DNA from: Siphonodentalium dalli
Lineage: Eukaryota; Mollusca; Scaphopoda; Gadilida; Siphonodentaliidae
Reading direction: 5' to 3'
NCBI GenBank assembly: GCA_032622095.1
Contig: CP136068.1
Coordinates: forward strand, 157,071,151-157,135,150
Length of the DNA stretch: 64,000 nucleotides
The notes beneath the pieces are model-generated. The model saw only the letters and a list, made by a program, of their open reading frames with translations, had not been told where the DNA came from and did no database searches. Of the stretch, positions 39,664-54,700 are shown in pieces. Every line of letters begins with the position of its first letter. The stretch's first letter is position 1. Made by a program: the position numbers and the translations under genes.

Positions 39664-42600
39664 CTGCAAGAAAATATATATCAGTCATTTCCATGAGCAA
39701 CACACTGCGAGAGCAACTATTTGCTCATGTAATTCAGAATACGGCTCAAGTTGCATTAGTTTTTTTTCTCAGACATTATGCCATTATGGGAAACCATAAG
39801 TGCCCACTTACATTTTCATATGCCCATAATAAAAGTGAGTGTGAACATGGAAGCCCCTAAATTAATAAACGGTCGCCGACCACAGTGTCCCCCCCCCCCC
39901 CAAAAAAAAAACGTTGGCTAACTCCAAGGTGGCTAACTCTGAGATTGGCAGTGTTAGGAATAAAATTAATTAATCCACATAACAAATTTCACTCTGATTA
40001 AAGAATTGGGTGCATTCTGAGTCCAATGAAAACCTCAAATATTTCAAATTCAAGTCGAAATAAGCCATAACACAAACAGTCAAAAATATTCGGACCGAAC
40101 CATATTCGATGTTGAGCTGTAATCCAATCTGAAAAACTCATGTACAAAATTTGATTTCAATAAAATAATCGGTACTAAAGTCACCATCTGAAAACCTCAA
40201 AAATTAAAAAACTCGAACTCGTCCGAGATATTGTGGCAACCAACTCATAAACAAAAAATTATTGAAATCGGTTAATATTTGTTCGAGTTATATTGCTTAC
40301 GACAAAAAATGGCGAGAAATAGTCAAACTAAGGGGCATAACTCAGGTAAGAAAAATCAGATGAAACTGGTTTTCGAACTCGTCCGAGATATTGTGGCAAC
40401 CAACTCATAAACAAAAAATTATTGAAATCGGTTGATATTTGTTTGAGTTATTGTGCTTACGACTGGATGGACGCACGCACACACAGATGGATGGTGCTGA
40501 TTTCTATATATTGGTTCAATGGTTACAGTGCACATGTTCAATTTTGACAGACTGACAGCAGCAAATTTTAGCACCTGTCAATTAAAAATTGAGGATGCAG
40601 ACGGTTGCGAGATCAAGCAATTGGACCCGTCTCCTGTGAAGGACTGATATATAGACTGGAATTAGTATTAATCTTTTCATGACAGGAGCTGCGCTGGCTT
40701 ACAAGGTCAAGGTAAATATGTTAGGGCAATGTATAGGAAACTTGTATATATAAGAGAATGCATTGGAACAGGTTTTTAAATTTTTTTCAAAAAGCTCCAG
40801 TCATGAAAGGGTTAATTATGTGACTATCGTTTCCCCCTCCTAATATCACTATTCCTTAGCTTAGTCAGAAAGCTATGACTCATAACCACTGTCTTCTATG
40901 TTGGGTCAACTTGGAGATGGCGCATGCGCTTAAAACGGATGTTTCCAGTTATTGCTTATAGCTTGGAAAAGATATGTTTAGGCGAATGAAAATTAATGTC
41001 CGGTTGGGCCGGTTACAAGCCAGAAATAATTAGGGTTGCTAGGTAGGCATTAAATTTTTTTTTTTATCTTAATTATTTTGACATATTCTTATTGCTTTTC
41101 GTGTTTATTTTATCTCCAAGATTATGGGAGGCCAAATTCAATTATTAGCTCTGAAGCGCAATTCAATTGCTCTGAAGCACAATCCAATTGCGTTGAAATG
41201 CTATTCAATTGCGCTGAAGCGCAATTATTGTTGAATGTAATATTGAAATAACCCCGACCAAGCCTGGATATAACTCAAATTTTGGTACCTGTTAAAATGA
41301 CAGTCACTAATTGTTTTATGTCCGTCATTAATAATTTTGTGCCAGTCATGAATATCTTCACAAAGTATATGTTGAGGTGTATTAATAAACAAATTAATTG
41401 TGTAAAACTTTGCAAAAGAATATAGATAAAGATGCATAATCCGATTAAGCGCCCCCCTCAATTAATATTTATTTTGATTCGGGTGTAAAAACTCAATTTT
41501 ATCGCACAGGCGACAGTCAAATAATCACATGCGTCAACCGGAAATAGTGATTGCTTGGAAACAGTGATTTTTAGATCTGCAAATTACAGAATGGGACATG
41601 GCTGTCATATAAGGATTAACTGTCATGTGGACTGTTTTTATGGAGATGTAACGGTGAGGTAAGTGGACATAACTTGTGTAAAACCCGAAGGGTTTTACAT
41701 ACAAGTTATGACCACTTACATCACCGTTACATCTCCATAAAAATAGTCCACATGACAGTTAATCCTTATATTTATATACATTTAGCGAGAAAGCCACTTT
41801 TGTAAATATATTTAAATCGAAAAGTGTATCGTGACAAGATCAGCCCAAAATACCCAATAGCACCCTTGCCAAAAGTTAATAGGAACAATTTATCTTCATA
41901 TTGAAACCCGATGATGTATTAAGTCAATCCTGCGCGAGTCCAAATGCGCCCAAAACATTACGCGTTCGTCTTTCCAAACCTAATGACGTATCGATGGTGT
42001 TATTAGCTTGGTGTTATGAGGCGTTGCGCATTCACCGAGAAATAACTGCAACTAGCCACGTGGGCGCCGACCAATCAGAATGATGGATTTAGTGATGACA
42101 ACACTTAGTGTGTAAATATATGAGTATATATAACAGTGTAGATGTATTTCATGTGTAACAAGCTGACATTCCAATTTCCAAACTTCTCAATAGTAAGACT
42201 ACAACATTCAATGCAGAACACATTGTTACGCAATCATGCTTACCCAACTGAATGCGCTAAATAATGCTATTGTTCCATTTCATTGAAGTCCAACATTGAC
42301 TGTCCACAAGACGCGGGTTGATAACTGGATTTTGACGAATATGACTTTTCACTTCAGACATGTCATGTACTTTATAATTAAGATGTTAGGTGGCATTCAA
42401 GCAATTTTACATAGTCTACAATCATTTTCCATTTGTTATCAGTAACAACATCAATTATGGGCAATGGTTAGTGGATATATCGACGAAGAACCATAGAACG
42501 AACTGTTATGAATTCCCAGTGTTTAAGTCGGGATATTCAAACATTTACGAACCGAAATTTGAATCGAATAAAGAAACCAAATCTATTAATGAATCGAACA

Positions 42601-45600
42601 TCAAATATATTCGCAGGACCCTACACCCAAAGATAAATCTTACCTCTCTGTACGTCCATTCCTGGTTCCCCTTCTGACTGTGACATGGATATATGATCAC
42701 GCTGTCCCCACCCGAATAATCAAGGCACCCCTCGTCTCTCCGTATCTCCCCGCGTTCACTCATCATCCAATACTGCAATAAATCACAATCAAACATAATA
42801 TTACATTCGCCCTGTGGTGGAATTAATCACAATCAGATATCTTCATAAGGTTATATAATATATATGTATTAGTCTGTACATGCATCCACATGTTATTACT
42901 ATGGGAGACCTTTTTAACATTTATTCCTAATTTGAGCTGAAGCTTTCCAGTTTTCCACACATTATTTCTACGCTTGTAATCACAGTTGTTGGATCCAATA
43001 TCCAAAACAAAAACATAAACTTTGAGTTTGTAAGAAATCAAAATTAGTATTGACTTTCATGTCAGTCTTATGGTCTATTTTGATTAATAACTTTGATATT
43101 CATGTGTTTTGGAGCTGGTTCTTTCAATTAAACCTTTCAGTGCCAGGGGGCCGATCTCATCGGCCCTAATTTATGGGGTCTGTAAAATCAGCCCTAAAAA
43201 ATTAAAAAATACATTTTTTTTTTTTTTAATATATATTTTTTTGGGTTGAATTTGTTTGGGTATGCTTAAGCATGCTATAGCAAATTTAAAAACAAACTGG
43301 ATAAAACTTTAGGGGCATGTTATAACTCAAAACTATCACTAAGTATTCATAGTAATAATTTTGATGCCCTTGAAAAACGTAAGATTCCCTGGCACTAAAC
43401 CTACAAAATAAGTCTGTTAAAGACCATAAGAAAAAATTATTAAAATTGTAAAAAATAATAACAAATGATGAAAAATTGTTAGGCCAATGCATTCTCTTAT
43501 AAATGCGAGGCGACCTATGGACAACTCGCATATATAAGAGAATGCATTGGCACAGGGTATATGGGTTGATACAAAAATCGGACCTGGCACTGAAAGGGTT
43601 AAGTGATGCATAAAACAATCAGGATTACTTATTATAAAAAAACAGACCAGTTATGAAACCTACATCGGAATTCTGCCGTTATCGCCATTCATTCTGACTT
43701 GTGCTGATGACAGCATGTAAAATATATCGTAGGATGAAAGTTGACAATTTACAAAGTAATTCTTGTTGACACTGATGGTAAAGTTGTCAGACAATTTGAA
43801 ATATGCCAACAAGGGTGAAACATTTATTGCAAAAACAATATTTGATAGTGAAAAAACGAGATGTAGTGATACAAAAACAATACTTCACCAATTCAAAACC
43901 CGAACTTTTTTATGTTTCTGAAGTTCTGACAGAGAAGTTTATAACATTGAAAAAAACAGTGCAGGTAATACCTGTTCGTTAATATTGTAATTCACAGTAC
44001 AGTAATGCCCTAAAAAAATAATCGACTCCTTAACAGCAGAATTATGGGTAATTTTTCAGGATTTAGCCAGAAATATGGCTTGTTGCCATTCATCGGAAAG
44101 CTCTCCGTCATCTATATTCATGTTGCACATCTTCAATATATGGGCAACAATATTCTTAAGATTCAAATCTCTGGCATGAAATCTGTAGGAGGAGATGATT
44201 ACACCATGAAGGTACTCAAAAGTGTGATGGACGAACGGACGGACGAACGGCTCGACGGACGGACGGAGCTCGTTTCTATAGTGCCCCGAATATAAATTTT
44301 TCGGGAGGCAATTATGGGTAACTTTTCAGGATTTAGTCAGAAATATGGCTTGTTGCTATTCAACGGAAAGCTCTCACTGAGAGCATTCCATAGAGAGCTT
44401 TCCGATGAATGGCAACAAGCCATATTTCTGACTAAATCCTGAAAAATAAACCATAATTCTGCTGTGGTTAAGGAGTCGATTATTCAGGGCATTACTGAAA
44501 TGATGGTATCAGCTCATGATTTCGGTGACTTTGTTGAGCCGATTTTTATTGGCATCCCTTAAAATCATTGAATTTCTCCTGGGAAAGAACAATAATGTTC
44601 ATTGCGATATCGACTCACAAAAATCATTTAAACTTGAGCTGGGATCACCCCTACTGTGAAATAGGTTATTAAGGAACAAGTATTATCAAAGAAATATATT
44701 ATCTCTATGGGCATTAGCCAGAGTAGAGATTTGTGAGAATGGAGAATGGTATATAAACAACAATAATTGAAGCAAGCTGTTATTATTTAACCCTTTAATG
44801 ACGGGAGCTGCGCTGGTGCAGCTTTAACCCTTTTAGTGCCAGGTCCGAATTTTGTATCAACCCATATACCCTGTGCCCATGCATTCTCTTATATATGCGA
44901 GTCGACCATAGGTCGCCTCGCATATATAAGAGAATGCATTGGCCTAACAATTTTTCATCATTTGTTATTATTTTTTACAATTTTTTACAATTTTAATATT
45001 TTTTTCTTATATTCTTTAACCGACTTATTTTGTAGGTTTAGTGTCAGGGAATCTTACATTTTTCATGGGCATCAAAATTATTACTATGAATACTTGGTGA
45101 TAGATTTGAGTTATAACATGCCCCTAAGGTTTTATCCAGTTTGTTTTTAAATTCGCTATAGCATGCTTAAGCATACCCAAAAAAAATTCAACCCAAAAAA
45201 ATCTTTAAAAAAAAAATAATAAAAAAAAAAAAAAAAAAAAAAAAATTTAAGGCCGATTTTACAGACCTTAAATTAGGGCCGATGAGATCGGCCCCTGGCA
45301 CTGAAAGGGTTAAAGATTATGTGCATAGCGTATTATAGTAAATTTGTCTTCAAAACTTGTCTTCAAACATTATAGAGTTATTTACTATAATTTAATCCCA
45401 TGCAGTATTGGTAAAAAAACTTTTAGATTTTTGCAATAGAGTTCCATAAAATTTATAAAAATCTCTGCTATCAACAGTTATGTTTTGGGAACCAGCATGA
45501 ACTAGGTGCCTGTCAATCGTGCATTCAATTGAAGAGGAACATTCTCGCATATATAAGAGAATGCATTGGTTTACAAGGTCAAGGCATATATTGTTAGACC

Positions 45601-47905
45601 AATGTATTCTTTATATATGCGAGGCTCCCCATGGGAAACTCGCATATATAAGAGAATGCATTGGCACAGGGTTTTCAAAAACTTTCAGGCAGCTGCAGTC
45701 ATGGCAGGGTTTATGTTAAATCCCAAAACACCAATGTGCTCAGCTGGAAATATAAATCACATTAATATCATTGTTACCATCTCATCATCAAGCCAGAGTA
45801 GTGCCTCATGACATCATCAAAGTAACATGGTAATATATAATGGTATATATACAACAATAGAGCTTTCCACACATATTCACTGGTGGGAGGAGCTTAGCTA
45901 GGAGACAAGGTATCTGCAGGAATAGTTTAATTGGTTTATCAGCGCTTGCCCTTATGTTATCACTAGATTAAACAGTCTCCTCAGTGTCCATTGCTTACAT
46001 ATTGATATTTAAAACATTTTTATTTAAAAACGAGGGGCTGATCACGATCGGCAGATGTTTAACCCATACCTTGTCGATAGCGATTAGCTATTTTTATAAA
46101 TTTTATAAATCCTTACATCAACCTTTTCATGAGTGCTAAAGTTTCAACAATTCACACTTAATATAGTGATCATGTGAAAAATATTTAGTTATCACATTGT
46201 GTCAACAGGATTGGCGGAGGATGTTAATATTTTTAAGCAAATAAACCAAATGACCCTCACTATGCAGGTTAGGGGTGTGTTCTTGTCAACTATGCCAAGA
46301 ACTACATGTATAAACATAATCAATGGAAATATTTGAGTTATCAAATCGGATAGAATAGGGTTAATCTTACCCAAACTAATGAACTGATAAACACAAAATA
46401 GTCTATACAAAGCATGTCATTGGATTTAGAAACCCATACCATAAGTCAGTCTCAAGAATACCAGCACCATTAATATTACCCTGGAGCCCAAATGCAATTG
46501 AGGGAATTTCAAAATAAGACATTTCCTCTAATGATGAATATATAATTGGTGATATATTGAAACCCTTACTGAACCTGGATCAAAGTGAAATGGATAATAT
46601 TATATCTGTCTATTGCATAATATGTGTCTATGGAATGGTTTAATTTTAATCCCAAATCCATGCAAATCAAAAGTGGATCACCATCAACCTGGACATAATA
46701 TAGGAGAATGATCAAATGAAAAGCATCAAACCATATGATGTGTGGAGAGGGTTAATCATTTGCAATGACATCATATCATGGAACTGGGAATGTGTGGATT
46801 AATTTTTGTCTAAGATAAGACAACAGTGTATGTAGACAACAATGTCTGTAAAACATCCCTACAAAGTAACAATGGACTATTCCAATTTAATATTTTAGAA
46901 TAGGTGTCCTATAGTGTTTACATAAACTTTAGTAATGAACCTGTTTCAGTAAAGGGGTTAACTTAATATTGCACAGAAAACAGAACTCCACCAGATAGCC
47001 ATCAATCAATTTGACATTAATATGATAACAAATCCTGCCAGCCAAGAGTACCACTATCAGGCTTTATAGCATGTCCCTAGTGATAATTAACTCATTTCAA
47101 TTACACACATGGTCTGCCAGATATGTTCTCTTAAAATTCCCAGCAGTAATTACTTGAATTATAAACGGTCATAACTCTGTTAAAATATATTGGATCAAAC
47201 CCATATTCGAACTCGATCTGTATTTAGGGGTGATAAATTCATATACCAAATTTGGTGCTGATCAGATGAAAAATGTTTTGAGTCATAGCAGCTTGGGTGA
47301 ATTCTAAGTAAACATAAGAGTGAAAAGGGTTAATTAAACAATACCAAAAACCATACAAACGAAGAACATGCTAAGAAAAACCTAGGTAAGAAATATGAGG
47401 CAGATCAGAAGAAATATGTTCAACTTATTGCATTGGATAGCATGTGTGTAAAGGGTTAATTATTTTCTAAACCGATCAACCAATCAATACCAAAAACTAT
47501 ACAGATGAGGGGCATGTCATCATAAACCTACATATCAAATATGAACACAATCGGACAAAATATACTTCGGTTTTAGCATCGGATTTTTGTTTTTTTAATT
47601 TTATTTTTGAAAAAAGGGTCATAACTCCTTTAAAATAAATCGGATCAAACCCATATTCGAACTCGATCTGTATTTTGGTCTCTGAAACTCGCATACCAAA
47701 TTGGGTTCCGATCAGATAAAAATTGTTCGAGTTATGACAGCATGCGTGAATTCGAGGTCGAAAAAGGGCCATAACTCCGCAAAAAAATTCGGATCAAACC
47801 CATATTTGAACTCTATCTGTATTTTGGTCTGAGAAACTCATATACAAAATTTGGTTCCGATCGGATAGAAAATTTTTGAGTTATCGCACCATGCGTAAAG
47901 TGTCC

Positions 47906-47936
<31 letters not shown>

Positions 47937-48711
47937 GACGGTACGACGGACGGACGGACGGACACACGACGAGTGGTCAATCCGGATGTCGACATTATGT
48001 TTACCATACTATGGTATGGGTAAACATAAAAAGGAAACAAATTGAATTAATTTTTATTTCAATCTAATTTTTAGATGTTTTTAGATTGATCTCCTTGCTC
48101 AATTTAACATTTAATTTTAAATATAAATTAAAAAAAATTAATTTATAAATAAACAAAATTTAATTTAAAACAAAATTTAATTTAAATAATTGAATATTTT
48201 TTTTAGATTGAACTGCTTGATCAATTTAACATTTAAAAAAAAAAAATATTTAAAAAAAAAACAACAAGCAAGTTACAAAGTTATAATTTAAGCCTAGTAT
48301 TTGTTTCGTAAAAATGAACCTGGAGCACAGAATATATCTTGAATCCTTTCATGATGGGAGCTGCACTGGTACAGCATTAAAGTTCCTATGCCAGTGCATT
48401 CTCTTATATATGCAAGTCTTCCACAGGGAGCCTAGCATATACAAGAGAAGCTAAATATTGTAAGGTTTTGAATCTACAACTCGTCCTCAGTTGATAGAGA
48501 AATGTACAAAACTCATCCAGTATGAGGTCTGGAATTGTTTTGTAAATTTCGCTATAAACTAGGGACTCGTAGATCCTTTATGTCCTATATAACTATCTTC
48601 AGAAAGCTATCAAGAATAATTAAACCTTCCATGACTGGAGCATCCTAAAATTTTGCGAAAACCATGTGCAAATGAATTATCATATATCTTTGAGTCTCCC
48701 ATAGGGAATCT

Positions 48712-48747
<36 letters not shown>

Positions 48748-51700
48748 AGAATACATTGGCCTAAAAATATTTACCTTGACCTGGTAAGCCAGTGCATTCT
48801 CTTATATATGGGAGGCTCTCTATGGTAGACTCACATATATAAGAGAATGTACTGGTACAGGATCGTTAATGCTGCACAATCATAGCTCCCATCATGAAAT
48901 GGTTAAAGGCACGTGCGGCCTTAATTGTCGAAAATATTCATATTTGTTCCAAACACCGTAAACAGAAAAACATTAAAACGCATACAGTTCCGTTCATATA
49001 TACCATGACCATCGCGTAAACAGCATGTTATCATAAAGACCTACTATATTTTACCTAAGCAAGAGCCTGATTGTGTTACAGAAGACAGCACAATGCTACT
49101 GGCTAATCACACACAAATGGCATAAACGCTCTTTATTAGTTCCATATCAGGTATTCACCAACAAAGAACGCTCTTTATGTTTACCATCATAATATAAACA
49201 AACACCAGAAAAGTAACTTTTTATGCTTTTGTTTACATAACAATGGTCAAACATATGACCATAACATACTGTTTATGCGATATTTATTATTTGTATACGG
49301 ACAAAGTCTATCTATATTTTGATGTTCTTTCTGTTTGTGGCGGTTTTTGACGGGTGGAGATATTTTCACAGGATACCCACCGCCAAGGCCAACCGTGTCT
49401 TTAACAATTAATTATCAACCCTTTTTCATTTAATTCTCAGAATCTGGGATGACTCTAAACATAAACTTAATTAAGGATGTCATAACCTTATCTATAATAA
49501 ACTGTGACTTGAGGACTGAAGGCATAAAGGGGAAGCACTTTAAGCTCGTAATTGAGACAAACATTCACAGCCAATAGCTTGCAGTCAGCCAAGTAATACA
49601 TAGCAGAACTTCTCATAATATGTTTCAACATCATTATTTCATATCGTGCTGTAATTTTCAAAGGTAAGATAAATGTATAAGGCATATCATGCTGTTATTT
49701 TCAAGACTGCAGTCAGTAAGGTAAATGTATAATGCAACAGCAATTTAATAACCTACAGTAATGTCCTAAATAATCGACTCCTTAACCGTAGCAGAATAAA
49801 AGGTCAGCCGACCACAGTGTCCCCCGAAAACATGGCAAGTCGATGCCGCTTTGTTAAAGAAATAAAAAAAAATGTTGGAATGTTTTAAGTCGAAAAGGGT
49901 TAATAACTCCGTAAATTTTTTATTTTTCAGTCATCTATATACATGTTGCATATCTCCAATATGTGGGTAACAGTACTCTGAATTTTCAAATATCTAGGAT
50001 CAAAACTGTAGGAGGAGTTGATTACACCATGAAGGTACCCTCATACAGAAAAGGGTTAATAACTCTGTCAAATTTGTTTTTCCGTCATCTATATACATGT
50101 TGCAGATCTTCAATATATGGGCAACAATATTCTGAAGTTTCAAATCTCTAGGATGAAATCTGTAGGAGGAGATGATTAAACCATGAAGGTACTCAAAAGT
50201 GTGATGGACGAATGGACGGACGGACGGACGGAGCTCGTTTCTACAGTCCCCCCGAAAATAAATTTTTCGGGGGACAATTATGGGTAACTTTTCAGGATTT
50301 AGTCAGAAATATGGCTTGTTGCCATTCATCCGAAAGCTCTCACTGTAACTTTTCAGGATTTACCGGAAATATGGCTTGTTGCCATTCAACGGAAAACTTT
50401 CACTGAGAGCTTTCCGATGAATGGCAACAAGCCATATTTCCGACTAAATCCTGAAAAGTTATCCATAATTTTGCTGTGGTTAAGGAGTCGATTATTTAGG
50501 GCATTACTGTAGCTACCTTGTTTACGAAACCCCTCCTACAACTTTTTCTTAAATATTGTAAAAAAAAACAACTCTTTTATATGATTGGTTTATGTTCTCG
50601 CTGATTATAATAAGAAAACACTTCATGGCAGATTTTATTTTTTGCTTTCCAGGCCTTAAAGGGGTACTGTACACTAAATTCGGCCATAAATTAATTTTCA
50701 TTATAATTACCATGTTGTTTGCATTGTTCATAGAGTGTATTTTGCACTAATCCATGGTTCAAATTCATTCAATTGTTGCATATATTCTGTTGAGTATAAA
50801 AGGAAACAGTCCCATAAATGGCCGAATTTAGTGTACAGTACCCCTTTAAGATTCAACGATTCTCGCGAAACTTTTCAATTTTCAGTGCCTTAAGACTAAC
50901 TTGATTCAGCATTTGATTCTCACAAAATTAAAGTGATGTGAAACACTCCGGTAGGGTGGTCAATTATATATAAAGAATAATCTTGCTCAAAGTAGTTATT
51001 TTTTACAATTATCAATCCAAATTGACAACACACACCATCATTCTTATATATTAATTAAATGCTATGACTCTTGATGGCCAAATCATTTGTGTTAGTTTAT
51101 CACAGATAGTTTCCTCCCGAATCAAGATGTAAATATTTACAATTGAGCGTAGTTCAGACAATGTTTTCTATGGAGTGGTATGGTCGATTTTTTTGAAATT
51201 TCTGGCGATCTCAGTGGAATGCTACATTCCCCATGTTGGCAAAGATCCCGAGTACTAACTTATCAATTTCACGCCCCGAATAGCTCTTTAACCCTTTACC
51301 CAACAGAACGGCCCTGTGCCAATGCATTCTCTTATATATGCGAGTCGACCATTTTAGGCCAATGCATTCTCTTATATATGCGAGGCGACCTATGGTCGAC
51401 GCGCATATATAAGAGAATGCATTGGCACAGTGCATAACTGTAACTATCACAATGTGGTCAAGGAGCCGGTTCCAATGATATCCATATTTGTATGGTTCTA
51501 TTGAGACAGACCGAAGATAGTTTAGGCTGTTGAAGCTTTATTTGGCCGGTTTTGGCCGCTTTGTTGGGTAAAGGGTTAAATGTATTTTGAGACCTGCTTT
51601 CAACTTTGTATTCAGATATCCTCTGAAATTCATGAACATTCCGCTATTTGTTGCAAATCTGAGAATAAGGTGCCTGTCATTTGCAGAATGAGGTCCCCAG

Positions 51701-54700
51701 AGGGTGAATTTAGTGACGCTATCCCCACATAGCAGGCTACCATCACTAAATTCACCCTCTGGGGACCTCATTCTGCTTAGGCCTCGTCTTCTCTGGAAAG
51801 TTTCTTTATTATCAAATTTATATAGAAACTTCTTCACATAGATTCTATTTCTTTTTTAGTTTAGTTTCCCTATATCCCCAAATTGGAAGACGACACATTG
51901 CATAATCGAGGTTCCCAATGGGTGTACATCACAATATTTACCATTTGGGAACTTCAATCTGAGTCTATGTCTCCCATAGCAGATGAGGCCATGCAGAATG
52001 AGATCCCAAGAGGGTGAATTTGGTGATTCTAGCCCACTGTGATTTGTTGTGGTGGTGATGCATAATTTTATTTTTATTTTTTTCCATCATGTATCTACAA
52101 TTTTTAAGCCCAAATGTTCGTAAACCAGGCTATTATATTGCTGTAAACAAATGTCATTACTTTTTCCCCAACTAATCTATCATTCGTTGGTTAGGCTACA
52201 CTTCTTCTATTCTGCCTGCATTTACATACATTCTTGTGATTTCAGATCTCCTACAATGCTGGGTATTCAAGTATATTTCTTAATTTTTCATGGGTAATGG
52301 AGGAATCTACTAGTCCAGTTCTATCCAACCTCAATAACTAAAACCATAATAAATATTTTGTCTGCTATTCAACCCTTCCATGACTGGAGCTTCCTGAAAT
52401 TTTGCGAAAAACCCTCTGCCAATGCAGTCTCTGATATATGTGAGTCTCCCATAGGGAGCCTCACATATACAAGAGAATATATTGGCCTAACAATATTTGC
52501 TTTAACTTGTAAGCTAGTGCATTCTCTTATATATACGAGGTTCCTATTTGGAGAATATATAAGAGAATGCACTGACACATGATCTTTAATGCAGTACCAG
52601 CACAGCTTCCATCATGAAAGGGTTATATAACAATCCTGTATGGAGCCTCACACAGACCCAAGCAGACGAGAGTCATCAGTACATTGTTCTCTTTGTCTGG
52701 GGCTCCATAAAGGTTAACCCTTTACCCAACAGAAGGGCCCTGTGCCAATGCATTCTCTTATATATGCGAGTCGACCATAGGTCGCCTCGCATATATAAGA
52801 GAATGCATTGGCTTAACACATTAAAAATTATAAAATTGTTAAAGAATGTAAGAAAAAATGGTAAAAAGTGTTAAAAAAAAGATTTTTTTTAGGCCAATGC
52901 ATTCTCTTATATATGCGAGGCGACCTATGGTCGACTCGCATATATAAGAGAATGCATTGGCACAGGGCATAACTGTAACTATCACAATGTGGTCAAGGAG
53001 CCGGTTCCAATGATATCCATATTTGTATGGTTCTATTGAGACAGACCGAAGATATTTTAGGCTGTTGAAGCTTTATTTGGCCGGTTTTGGCCGGTTTGTT
53101 GGGTAAAGGGTTAAACAGCAATGATTATAATACAAACATGAAGCATAGTTCAAACAAATAATACACTTCAATATCTTCAGTCAAATCATCAACCAATGAG
53201 GCAACTAAAGTAAAATTTAAATCCAAATAAAAGCTACAAAAATGATAAATAAATTCTGATGCCCATCTACTTAGCTATCTATGGTATAAATCCCCCATCT
53301 ACTTAGCTATCTATGGTAAAAACACCTATCTAAATAAGGAAAATAATCAGAAATAATAAAGAAATTTTGAAGCCCATCTAAATTACTACTTACCCGTAAT
53401 TAAATATTTGTGGGATACCGGTAAATGGGTAAAAAATTTACTTTAACAAAAAGTAAATAAATTTTTGGGCTATATGTCCCTCCATGTATAAAATATGAGG
53501 GGATTCACTTGAGACGATCTCACTTGTGTCAACTTGTAGGTCATCTCAAATCCAAAGGGGGTAAATTAGAATATGATTAGTCATCAGATGTCCGGTAAGA
53601 TGGGCCAAATATTGTGGAAAAACAACCTCAATAAAAGGTTGCTAGGCAACACGTCCCCGTGAACAAGGGGGCTTTATATATAATAAAATTTCACAAGGCC
53701 ACAAGTCCTCCGAATAATGGGAGTTGAAAGGGGGCATAATTCTGTCAAAAATGGTTGGACCAAACCATAATTTGACCTTGACCTGTTATCATCTGGACAA
53801 AAAATAATCAGCAAATTCGAAAAGGGGCATAATAATTACACCAGAAATGGTCGGATCGGATCCAAATTAGAATGTGATTGGGACATTGTCATATGAAGGC
53901 CACATACAAAGGTTCATCAAATTATGTCGAGTACTATTCAAGTTATCATCAGGACAACAAACATTTCGGATGGACGAATGCAAAGATAGACACTACTCAT
54001 TTCTATAGTGCAAAATAATTTTCGGGGGATAAATACGACTTATAACATGACACAATTCAATTCCCATGCACACTAAATTCAACGGGCAGGCCATTATATC
54101 TCCACAAATTCAACTCAGTAAACGATGTAATGGAAATGAGCCCAAAATAAACATGAAAATGTAATTTTTATCATTGTGTTATGCAGCATAACTATGTTTA
54201 TATATAACTAAGAAAACCATGAAAGTATATCACAATTATATCAATGGAAAAGTAACCTAGAATTTATCTTTCTTGGAAATAAAAATGCCATGATTTCAAA
54301 TTCTAATGGACTAAATTTCAAATTATACCAGTCCAAACAATGGTTCGCACCTCGACTAAAACACTAAATTGTTATTCACTAATTATATTTTAAGCTAACA
54401 ATTATTTGCCAATAAACAAATGATTAGTAAAGTGGGTAGAAACCAAATGAGAATAGTTTTAGTCACACTTATTATAATAAATAAAGGAAGATGCACGAAA
54501 CCAAATAAAGTAGCGTGATGACATCTATAATATCAGATTATCACGTGGAGGTTACTCTATATCTCAATCGTCATGCAGACGTACTCAGACATTAATCATT
54601 TATAGATTGATTCAAAGATCATGAGAATGATGCTTTATGGGAAGAAATGTATCTACATAAACAAAAAATTGGCCTGCAATCTTTATAATTGTATTTGTCA

